Made by a program: the position numbers and the translations under genes
DNA from: Halosegnis marinus
GTDB lineage: Archaea > Halobacteriota > Halobacteria > Halobacteriales > Haloarculaceae
Direction: 5' to 3'
Assembly (NCBI RefSeq): GCF_029338355.1
Contig: NZ_CP119802.1
Coordinates: 496,001-560,000 of the forward strand
Length of the DNA stretch: 64,000 nt
Shown here: positions 57,956 to 64,000 of the stretch, piece by piece
Numbering within the stretch: position 1 is the stretch's first letter
Layout: the number at the start of each line of letters is the position of its first letter
Notes under the pieces: model-generated
The model's database searches: none
The model's input: only the letters and a program-made list of their open reading frames with translations
What the model was told of the DNA's origin: nothing

Positions 57956-58357
57956 CCCCTCGAACTCGGTTATCGTCTCGCGCCACGCGTCGGGAATCGG
58001 CTTCGAGCCGCCGGCCTCGCGGTCCACGTGGACCATCGTCGTCGCGCCCGTCGCGGCGCGCTCGCCGTCGGCCCACACCTGGTAGGCCATCGGAATCGAG
58101 GAGCGGCCGAGTTCGGTCACGCGCGCGCCGACGGTGACGCGCCCGGCGTCGAGGGTGACGCCGCGCTCGAAGTCGAGTTCGAGGTCCGCGATGACCATCC
58201 CGACCCCGTTCAGCGGGCGGCCCACCACGTCCCGGAAGTACGCGGAGCGCGCCTGTTCGAGGAACGTCGCGTAGACGGCGTTGTTGACGTGGTTCATCTG
58301 GTCGAGGTCCCGGAGCCGGAGGGGTATCTCCTCGGTGAAGCGGAAGGCGTCGTCCAT
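57944..58357 (-). CDS. Hotdog-fold acyl-CoA thioesterase (4HBT family)
   Basis: A 137-residue hotdog-fold protein. The FcbC/YbgC-like signature is RLRDLDQMNHVNNAVYATFL (about 14-33), with the catalytic Asp in DLDQMNHVNN, then FLEQARSAYFRDVVG. The following strands (VIADLELDFERGVTLDAGRV) complete the fold. It should hydrolyse an acyl-CoA or aryl-CoA thioester; specific substrate unknown. ATG 58357 is close to the usual family start. Confidence 0.9.
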   Translation of the reverse strand: MDDAFRFTEEIPLRLRDLDQMNHVNNAVYATFLEQARSAYFRDVVGRPLNGVGMVIADLELDFERGVTLDAGRVTVGARVTELGRSSIPMAYQVWADGERAATGATTMVHVDREAGGSKPIPDAWRETITEFEGLEP

Positions 58358-58399
58358 ACCGGGAGCGCGCCCCCCGGGTCCACGGGCGTTTCGGTTCGG

Positions 58400-58801
58400 T
58401 CAGAAGTCGTCGGTGTCCGCGGCGATGCGCTCGACGTAGTCGTCCGCGGAGAGGTCGCCGTCGGCGTTGGCGCGCGCCCACGACCCGCGCGCGGCCCACT
58501 CGGCGCCGACCGCGCCCTCGGCGTCGGCGATGGCCGTCGCGTCGAGGCGGTGGTCGCCGCCGGGCACCGTCGCCGCGTACGCGAGCGCGACCGTCCGCGC
58601 CCCGGCGCGGAGTTCCTCGGGGCTCGTCGCCGTCGTGAGGTATTCGAGCACCCACGCGCCGCTCGTGACCGAGAGCGCGCGTATCCCGACTCCCGCCCCC
58701 GTGAGACGGTCGCGGAAGCGGTCGTCGGGGGCGTCGCCGCCCGAACAGCCGGCGAGCGCGACGGTGCCGGCCGCCGCGAGCAGGCGGCGGCGCGTCCTCA
58801 C
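58400..58801 (-). CDS. Small lipoprotein of unknown function
   Basis: A 133-residue protein with N-terminus MRTRRRLLAAAGTVALAG followed by Cys, a twin-arginine-type lipobox signal. The mature part (about 115 residues) alternates helices and strands: LTGAGVGIRALSVTSGAWVL, EELRAGARTVALAYAATVPG. This suggests a compact alpha/beta domain, and only the lipobox Cys is present. Function unknown. The gene lies 4 bases beyond the stop of the zinc-finger microprotein on the same strand. Confidence 0.75.
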   Translation of the reverse strand: MRTRRRLLAAAGTVALAGCSGGDAPDDRFRDRLTGAGVGIRALSVTSGAWVLEYLTTATSPEELRAGARTVALAYAATVPGGDHRLDATAIADAEGAVGAEWAARGSWARANADGDLSADDYVERIAADTDDF

Positions 58802-58805
58802 GACT

Positions 58806-58955
58806 TCACGATTCCAGACCGTCGGCGAGGTACGCGGTCGCGCAGTCGCTCCCGCAGAAGGCGCTCTCGAAGCACATGTATCGGTGGTGGTGTCGCAGCT
58901 CTATCCACTCCCCATCGGCGGGGACGCTGTCACCACACGAGGCACACCGCGGCAT
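58806..58955 (-). CDS. 49-residue zinc-finger microprotein
   Basis: A 49-residue protein starting at ATG 58955: MPRCASCGDSVPADGEWIEL, then a His-rich HHHRYMCFES and FCGSDCATAYLADG. Two knuckles, CxxC at residues 4-7 and C-x4-C-x3-C (Cys28, Cys33, Cys37), fit a treble-clef-like zinc site of the type seen in many haloarchaeal small zinc-finger proteins (DUF7576-like). It ends 4 bases before the lipoprotein start, so the two are probably co-transcribed. Role unknown; relatives act in regulation or biofilm behaviour in other haloarchaea, which I do not assume here. Confidence 0.75.
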   Translation of the reverse strand: MPRCASCGDSVPADGEWIELRHHHRYMCFESAFCGSDCATAYLADGLES

Positions 58956-58998
58956 GACGACTCGTACGCCGCGCGCGGTGATAGAACGTTCGGCTCGC

Positions 58999-60042
58999 TT
59001 ACGCGTCGATCTCGACGAGCACCTTCACCGCCTCGCGCTCGTCCATCGCGGCGTACCCCTCGGGGACGCCGTCGAGGTCCACCGTCTTCGTGAACACCGG
59101 CGCGGGGTCGAGCGTCCCCTGCAACACGTCGGCCATCAGCTCCTCGATGTAGGCGCGCACGGGCGCGACTCCTCCTCGAAGGGCGATGTTGTCGCCGAAC
59201 GCCGCGCCGAGGAACTCCGCCTCCTCGACGCCGGCCGGGACGCCGACGTAGCCGACCGTGCCGCCCGGCCGCGCGACGCCGAACGCCGTGTTCATCGACG
59301 ACTCCGCCCCGACGGCCTCGATGACGTGGTTGACGCCGCCGCCGGTCATCTCGGTCACTTCCTCGACGGCCTCGTCGCCGCGCGCGGTCACGAGGTCCGT
59401 CGCGCCGAACTCCTCGGCGATGGCGAGGCGGTCCTCGTGGTGGCCCATCGCGATGATGCGCTCCGCGCCGAGGCGGCGGGCCGCGAGGACGCCGCAGAGA
59501 CCGACGGCACCGTCGCCGACGACGGCACAGGTCGCGCCCGGTTCGACGCCCGCCGACACCGCGGCGTGGTGGCCGGTGGACATCACGTCCGTCAGCGGGA
59601 GCAGCGACCGCAGGGTCTCCTCGTCGTCGGCGTGGCGGTCGGGCACCTTCACGAGCGTCCCGTCCGCGGTCGGGCACTTCACGTACTCGCCCTGCCCGCC
59701 GCCGTTGTCGCCGCCCCACGACGAGCGGTTCGCACACGAGGTGTGGAGACCCTTCCGGCAGAACTCGCACTCCCCGCAGGAGATGGCGAAGGGCGCGAGG
59801 ACGCGGTCGCCGGGTTCGAGCGACACCACGTCGTCGCCGACCTCCTCGACGACGCCCATCGGCTCGTGCCCGACGGGCGACGGCACCTCGCGGTCCGTCT
59901 CCCCGCGGTAGAACCACAGGTCGGAGCCGCAGACGGCCGTGTGGGTGACGCGGACGACGGCGTCGCCGGGGGCCTCTATCTCGGGCTTCGGTACCTCCTC
60001 GACGCGGATGTCGCCGGGGCCGTGGTAGCGTGCTGCGCGCAT
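58999..60042 (-). CDS. Zinc-dependent alcohol dehydrogenase-family protein
   Basis: A 347-residue medium-chain dehydrogenase. The catalytic zinc ligands are Cys in VCGSDLWFYRG (about 38) and His-Glu in PVGHEPMG (about 59-60). The structural zinc cluster is CGECEFCRKGLHTSC near 90-104, and the NAD(P) motif is CAVVGDGAVGLCGVLAARRL (about 171-190). The DNGGGQGEYVKCP segment matches the threonine dehydrogenase/formaldehyde dehydrogenase side of the family. Substrate unknown. ATG 60042 (MRAARYHGPGDIRVEEVP) is the standard start. Confidence 0.93.
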   Translation of the reverse strand: MRAARYHGPGDIRVEEVPKPEIEAPGDAVVRVTHTAVCGSDLWFYRGETDREVPSPVGHEPMGVVEEVGDDVVSLEPGDRVLAPFAISCGECEFCRKGLHTSCANRSSWGGDNGGGQGEYVKCPTADGTLVKVPDRHADDEETLRSLLPLTDVMSTGHHAAVSAGVEPGATCAVVGDGAVGLCGVLAARRLGAERIIAMGHHEDRLAIAEEFGATDLVTARGDEAVEEVTEMTGGGVNHVIEAVGAESSMNTAFGVARPGGTVGYVGVPAGVEEAEFLGAAFGDNIALRGGVAPVRAYIEELMADVLQGTLDPAPVFTKTVDLDGVPEGYAAMDEREAVKVLVEIDA

Positions 60043-60118
60043 GCGAACGGCTGCGGCCCGCGGGAGCAAAAACCCCCGCGGCGGTACGGCTTTGGGGCCC
60101 CCGTGCGTCGCCGTGTCC

Positions 60119-60589
60119 ATGCAACCCGTCGCCGTTCCCGGCCCGGACCCGGCGCTCCGCTTCCCGCTCGGCCTGCTCGCGGCCGTCCTCGCCACGCTGG
60201 TCATGGACCTCGTCATGGCGCGACTCCCGCAGGGCGAGACGCCGCCGCGCGTCGCCGCGGGCGTGTTGACCGAGACGCACCCCGACGACGCCCACCCGCG
60301 GCTGGCGAGCGTCGTCCACTACGTCGCGGGACTGCTCACCGGCCCGCTGTTCGTGTATCTCCTGTACGCGACGGAGTTCGTCCTCGACGGGCGCTCGCTC
60401 GCGGCGACGCTCGGGGCCGGCGCCGTCCTGTTCGTCCTGATGGTCGCCTTCTTCGTCGGCGTCGTCCTCCCGCGCTCGCGGGCCCGGCGCAGTCGCCGGA
60501 CGGCCATCGTCCGCGACTGGGCGCTGTCGGCGCTCGCGTACGTCGTCGTCGCCGTCCCCGTCGTCCACCTCGGGAGCGGCCTGCTGTAA
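60119..60589 (+). CDS. Four-helix membrane protein of unknown function
   Basis: A 156-residue protein with four predicted transmembrane helices (about 15-33, 62-82, 92-115 and 132-152). Distinct segments are LATLVMDLVMARLPQGETPP, VVHYVAGLLTGPLFVYLLYA and VLMVAFFVGVVLP. ATG 60119 chosen; a GTG two codons earlier is possible. Divergent from the alcohol dehydrogenase. I do not recognise a family. Confidence 0.7.
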   Translation: MQPVAVPGPDPALRFPLGLLAAVLATLVMDLVMARLPQGETPPRVAAGVLTETHPDDAHPRLASVVHYVAGLLTGPLFVYLLYATEFVLDGRSLAATLGAGAVLFVLMVAFFVGVVLPRSRARRSRRTAIVRDWALSALAYVVVAVPVVHLGSGLL

Positions 60590-60638
60590 CGGTCAACGCA
60601 CAAGACATATACACCGTTCGTGATTTCCCCCCGACACG

Positions 60639-61937
60639 ATGGGGGAGCGGGGGGTACTGCGCCGACTCGTGGCGGCGCGCGGCCGGCGGCCGGCGACCGC
60701 CGCCCTCGCCGCCGCGGTCGCCCTGTGTCTCGCCGCCGCGCCCGCGGTGGAGCTGTTCGGCCTCGGCTACCGCGTCCAGCCGTTCCACTTCAACGACTGG
60801 GCGGCCTACGCCGGGGCCGTCGACCGCTGGTACGCGGGGAAGACGGTGTACTGGACCCACCCCTCGGGCGGCTACTTCGCCACCTACCTCTACCCGCCGG
60901 TGTACGTCCTCGGGTTCGTCCCGTGGTTCGAGGCGGGCCTCGCCGACCCGGTCGCCGCGCTCGTCGGGGGACCGCCGGGGTCAGACGTCAGCGCGGTGCT
61001 GTTCGAGGCCGGGGGGTTCGCGGCGCTGTGGGCTGGCCTGCTCGCCGCGGCGCGGGCCGTCGGCGCGACCGTCGACCGCCTCGACGCCGTCGTTCTCGCC
61101 GCCGCGCTCGCCTGCTTCTACCCCCTGCTCTTCTCCGTGAAACTCGGGCAGGTGTCGACGTTCGTGGCCGCCGGCTTCGCGTTCGCGTTCGTCGCGGGCG
61201 AGCGGGCCGGCGAGACGGGGAGCCGCGGGTGGCGCTACCTCTCCGGCGGCTTGACGACCCTCACCGCCGGCATCAAGCCCTACTACCTGACGAGCGGCGC
61301 ACACCTCCTGCGCGACCGGGTGCGCCTGGTCGGCGCGCTCGCCGTCGGCCTCGCCGCGGCGGGACTCTCGCTCGCCGTGTTCGGCATCGACACCCACCTG
61401 CGCTACCTCGACGTGCTCCTGTGGGGGAAGGGGTGGACCGAGCCGCCGCTGTCGCTCGTCCACTGGCACCCCGGCTACTTCGAGCCGCTGGCCGCGCTCG
61501 GGAACGTCACGCCGCTGCTCTCGGCTGTGGCCCGTGCGGGCGTCGTCGTCGGCACCGTCGCCGTGACGCTCGCGGCCCGCGACGCCCGCGACCCGGCGAC
61601 CCGGTGGGCCACCTTCGGGCTCGGCGTCGCCGTCTTCCCGCTCGTCGCGCCGACGGCGTACACCCAGGACCTCGTCGTCCTGCTCGTCCCCGCCGTCCTG
61701 CTCGCGGGCGTCGAGTACCGGCGCGGCGGCCGCCCGTGGCTCCCGCTGCTCGCGGTCGGACTGGTCCACGTCCACGCGTACGTCGCGTTCGCCGTCTCGG
61801 CGTGGCACGCCGACGCCCCGGCGCTCGCGACGGCCGCCGTGGGCGTCCTCCAGCCGGCGATGTGGGGCGCGTTCCTCCTCGTCGGGCTTGCGGCGGCACG
61901 GACCGCCGAGGCCGCCGGGCGTGGCCCGTTCGCGTGA
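60639..61937 (+). CDS. GT87-type (DUF2029) membrane glycosyltransferase
   Basis: A 432-residue membrane protein with about 11 helices matching DUF2029/GT87 (mannosyltransferase-like). The GT-C-like first loop holds the conserved acid: HFNDWAAYAGAVDRWYAGKT (about 49-68), with YPPVYVLGFVPWF (about 86-98). Then come LACFYPLLFSVKLGQVSTFV and GGLTTLTAGIKPYYL. It should transfer a sugar from a polyprenyl-phosphate donor to an extracytoplasmic acceptor, which links it to the cis-prenyltransferase genes elsewhere in the window, though not by position. A CATATAC element about 30 bases before ATG 60639 supports the start. Confidence 0.88.
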   Translation: MGERGVLRRLVAARGRRPATAALAAAVALCLAAAPAVELFGLGYRVQPFHFNDWAAYAGAVDRWYAGKTVYWTHPSGGYFATYLYPPVYVLGFVPWFEAGLADPVAALVGGPPGSDVSAVLFEAGGFAALWAGLLAAARAVGATVDRLDAVVLAAALACFYPLLFSVKLGQVSTFVAAGFAFAFVAGERAGETGSRGWRYLSGGLTTLTAGIKPYYLTSGAHLLRDRVRLVGALAVGLAAAGLSLAVFGIDTHLRYLDVLLWGKGWTEPPLSLVHWHPGYFEPLAALGNVTPLLSAVARAGVVVGTVAVTLAARDARDPATRWATFGLGVAVFPLVAPTAYTQDLVVLLVPAVLLAGVEYRRGGRPWLPLLAVGLVHVHAYVAFAVSAWHADAPALATAAVGVLQPAMWGAFLLVGLAAARTAEAAGRGPFA

Positions 61938-62090
61938 CCGGGCGGACGCTTTCGTCACCGCGGGTCGCCCCCACCGTTCGCGGTTCACGAGCTGGCGGGA
62001 CGGGGGCGACGCGTGCGTGACCGAGGGGCTGAGCCCGTTCTACGTGCGGTAGCGGCTCGTGGGGCCTGAGCGGCCGCGCGCCCGAAGGCG

Positions 62091-63056
62091 TCACCCCAGC
62101 AGTCCGAGTACCCACCGTCCGACCTCCGAGAGCGCGAACAGTCCACCCTCCGGTCGGGAGAGCTGCCGCCCGGTCCACAGCGCGGCCACCATCGCCGTCG
62201 AGACGACGAGCAGCCACGCGACGGTGTCGAGCGCCGCCGGGCCGACCGCGAGCGGCCGGACCGCGGCCGCGACCCCGAGGACGCCGAGCACGTTGAACAC
62301 GTTCGAGCCGACGACGTTGCCGACGGAGACGCCGAGCCGCCCGCTCCGGACGGCCACCAGCGACACCGCGAACTCGGGGGTCGAGGTGCCCGCCGCGACG
62401 ACGGTGCCGCCGATGACCCACTCGGAGACGCCCGCGCCGCGGGCGAGCGTGGTGGCCGCACCGACGAGCAGGTCGCCGCTGACCAACACGACGGCCAGCC
62501 CGGCGACGAGGAGAAGCGCGTCGCGACCGGGGACCGCGACACGGTCGGTCGCGACCCCGATAGGTGGGTCGTCCTCGTCCGCCACCGTCGCCCCCGCGTC
62601 GCCGGTACGGAGCAGATACGCGGTGTAGAGGACGAACAGCCCGGCGAGCACGGCGCCCTCGGTTCGGGTCACCGTACCGTCCAGCAGGACGGCTCCGCCC
62701 AGGAGCGTGCTGGCGACGAGCATCACCCCGTCGCGGTGGACCAGCGACCGCTCGATGGGGACGACCCGGAGGAGCGACACGACGCCGAGGACGAACGCGA
62801 GGTTGTAGACGTTCGAGCCGACGACGTTGCCGACGGCGATGTCGCCGAAGCCGTCGACGGCCGCGCCGGCGGTGACGATCAGCTCGGGGGTCGAGGTGCC
62901 CGCCGCGACGACGGTCAACCCGATGGTGAGTTCGGAGAGGCCGACTCGCCGCGCCAGCCGGACCGTCGAGTCCACCAGCAGTCGGGCCCCGACCCACAGC
63001 CCGAGAACCGTCGCGACTACGACCGCGACCTGCACCGCCGGTCCGCCGGCGACCAC
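62091..63056 (-). CDS. Calcium/sodium antiporter (CaCA/YrbG-type)
   Basis: A 321-residue exchanger with ten predicted helices. Two inverted alpha-repeats carry the ion-binding motifs VVAAGTSTPELIVTAGAAVD with GNVVGSNVYN (about 47-83), and VVAAGTSTPEFAVSLVAVRS with GNVVGSNVFN (about 219-256). The Glu of each GTSTPE is intact, as is expected for Ca2+ or Na+ binding. It begins at GTG 63056; a shorter in-frame start seems unlikely because it would cut the first helix. The 153 bases downstream, to 61938, show no gene. Confidence 0.93.
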   Translation of the reverse strand: MVAGGPAVQVAVVVATVLGLWVGARLLVDSTVRLARRVGLSELTIGLTVVAAGTSTPELIVTAGAAVDGFGDIAVGNVVGSNVYNLAFVLGVVSLLRVVPIERSLVHRDGVMLVASTLLGGAVLLDGTVTRTEGAVLAGLFVLYTAYLLRTGDAGATVADEDDPPIGVATDRVAVPGRDALLLVAGLAVVLVSGDLLVGAATTLARGAGVSEWVIGGTVVAAGTSTPEFAVSLVAVRSGRLGVSVGNVVGSNVFNVLGVLGVAAAVRPLAVGPAALDTVAWLLVVSTAMVAALWTGRQLSRPEGGLFALSEVGRWVLGLLG

Positions 63057-63203
63057 GCGTCGTCACACCCCCTCCGCCGTCGGTCGCGCGGCCTCCGCTC
63101 GTTCCCCGTTGGTCATACCCACACATCGAGGAACGGCCGGATAGTTCTGGTCCCGCAAGCGGTCCACGTGCCGGGGGCTGGAGCGCGGTGTCCGAAAGAG
63201 AAG

Positions 63204-63332
63204 TGGCCGGGGTGGGCTCCGAACCCACGATCTCCGCATATCCCAGGTGCCGGACAGGCAGTCCGGCGGGAGGCGGGAAGCCGACTCGTAACCCTATGAG
63301 TGCGGCGCTATGTCCAGCTAAGCCACCCGGCC
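63204..63332 (-). tRNA. tRNA-Met (CAU), elongator, with 55-nt intron
   Basis: The minus strand folds as a tRNA. Acceptor GGCCGGG (63332 downward) pairs with CCCGGCC, with A73 at 63204. The D arm is GCTTAGC...AGC; the anticodon stem CCGCA pairs with TGCGG around the loop CUCAUAA; the T arm is GTGGG/CCCAC. CCA is not encoded. The gene is interrupted between positions 37 and 38 by an intron at 63240-63294. The junctions fit the bulge-helix-bulge rule: CTCA (32-35) pairs with TGGG of the intron, three-base bulges contain the cut sites, and GGT pairs with ACC beyond. Haloarchaeal elongator tRNA-Met is known to carry an intron here. tRNA-Ile2 (CAU) is the alternative. Confidence 0.88.
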
Positions 63333-63431
63333 TGCTCTCGGATAACCGAGTGACGGACTTGAAGCTGTCTATCCCGGGCGCCGCCGCCCCGCGGCCCGCG
63401 GATTTATGCCGGCCGCCGGGCACACCCGGAC

Positions 63432-64000
63432 ATGGACGTACCACCGCTCGTGACCGAGCGGCTCGACGGCGAGACGGTGCGGACGCGGGTGGAGCTGGGC
63501 GGCGACGACGCCGTCTTCGTCACCCCGTCGCGGACGCTCGTCTATCGGGCCGAGGGCCTGCTCTCCGACGAGTCCGTCTCCGCGTACCCCCACGACGCGG
63601 AGCGGGTCGCGGTGTCGCCCGGCCGCCGCAAGACCACCTTCGAGCTGACCTACGTCGATACCGCCGGGAAGTTCACCGTCCCGGGCGACCGGACGGACAC
63701 GGTGCTCGAACCGCTTCTGGAGGGCGTGCTCCGGGCGACCGGGGCCATCGACGACGACGAGAGCGTGCGCAAGGCCTACCGCTTCTCGGAGCTGACGCTC
63801 GTGGTCACCGACGCGCGCCTGCTCAAACACGTCGGCGGCGCGGTGTGGGACGACGACTTCGAGTCGTTCGCCTTCGCGGACGTGACCGACATCGACACCG
63901 AGGAGGGGAGCGTCGCCACGCAGCTCGTCCTCGAAGTCGACGGGCGCCCGCAGCGCGTGAAGGTCCCCTCCGACCAGTCGCGGAAAGTGGCCCACACTGT
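63432..64000 (+). CDS. DUF7115 domain protein, C-terminus beyond the window
   Basis: From ATG 63432 the frame stays open to the right edge, giving 189 residues: MDVPPLVTERLDGETVRTRV, VFVTPSRTLVYRAEGLLSDE, then FELTYVDTAGKFTVP. A repeat of the same type follows in the second part: LTLVVTDARLLKHVGGAVWD, DVTDIDTEEGSVATQLVLEV. The two PH-like beta units resemble the haloarchaeal DUF7115 family. A GATTTATG element about 28 bases upstream supports the start. The gene is truncated by the window, not by a stop. It could share an ancestor with the fragment at the left edge, but that is only an impression. Confidence 0.75.
   Translation, partial: MDVPPLVTERLDGETVRTRVELGGDDAVFVTPSRTLVYRAEGLLSDESVSAYPHDAERVAVSPGRRKTTFELTYVDTAGKFTVPGDRTDTVLEPLLEGVLRATGAIDDDESVRKAYRFSELTLVVTDARLLKHVGGAVWDDDFESFAFADVTDIDTEEGSVATQLVLEVDGRPQRVKVPSDQSRKVAHT

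Noticed and set aside
61938-62090. Possible gene remnant between GT87 and the antiporter
   Set aside because: Frames here are short and Arg/Pro-rich with no start or similarity; treated as a 3'-3' intergenic gap.
63204-63332. tRNA-Ile2 (CAU) instead of elongator tRNA-Met
   Set aside because: The CUCAUAA loop fits both, but an intron at 37/38 is the known state of haloarchaeal elongator tRNA-Met. Not fully excluded.
1-64000. Prophage, integrated plasmid or insertion sequence
   Set aside because: No transposase, integrase, terminal repeats or attachment-site duplication seen; the tRNA-Met gene shows no adjacent integrase or duplicated 3' end.

Overview
The window is a chromosomal segment of a halophilic archaeon (class Halobacteria). 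It is GC-rich (about 70% in the lines I counted) and its proteins are strongly acidic. Genes are often preceded by a TATA-like element about 25-30 bases before the start codon, implying leaderless transcripts. It carries bacterioruberin pigment genes, archaeal DnaG, aIF5A, an intron-bearing tRNA and many small haloarchaea-restricted families. I cannot name the genus. I see no rRNA, CRISPR array, transposase or integrase.
Region 1 (1-2.8 kb): an edge fragment, an Eis-like acetyltransferase, three small membrane proteins and a winged-helix regulator. Region 2 (2.86-14.54 kb): two tandem copies of a three-gene secretion/pilus module (ATPase, two-domain platform protein, pilin-like Ig-domain surface protein). 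This is the most distinctive accessory-like block. Region 3 (14.6-22 kb): metabolic and stress genes, including a DsbA-like lipoprotein with a CxxC membrane partner, an ornithine cyclodeaminase-type enzyme, UspA and a PurD-like ATP-grasp protein. Region 4 (22-26.3 kb): bacterioruberin genes (crtB, cruF, lyeJ, crtD). Region 5 (26.4-31.6 kb): an SDR enzyme, a ZIP-like transporter behind a likely operator, Nif3, agmatinase and aIF5A (the last two probably linked through deoxyhypusine formation).
Region 6 (31.6-45 kb): aminotransferase, ABC1/UbiB kinase, Hsp20, homoserine kinase, PdxS, ValRS, a DUF6293/CARF-like regulator, a sodium symporter with its DUF3311 partner, and DnaG primase. Region 7 (45-48.4 kb): a DUF92 membrane protein and two cis-prenyltransferase homologues. 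The short homologue lacks the catalytic N-terminal motif but keeps the C-terminal RxG. The long one keeps the catalytic motif but lacks RxG. This looks like the division of labour in heteromeric cis-prenyltransferases. Region 8 (48.5-52.4 kb): cold-shock protein, DUF5778, and a tightly overlapping haem operon (AhbA/B-like siroheme decarboxylase, precorrin-2 dehydrogenase, HemA). Region 9 (52.4-64 kb): SprT-like protein, RNase HI, EamA transporter, PrsW protease, a frameshifted S66 peptidase, thioesterase, a 49-residue zinc-finger protein, zinc alcohol dehydrogenase, GT87, a cation exchanger, an elongator tRNA-Met with a 55-nt intron, and a DUF7115 gene cut by the right edge.
Gene packing is very tight. 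Many co-directional pairs overlap by ATGA or GTGA, and four convergent pairs share a CTAG or CTAA tetranucleotide as interlocked stop codons.
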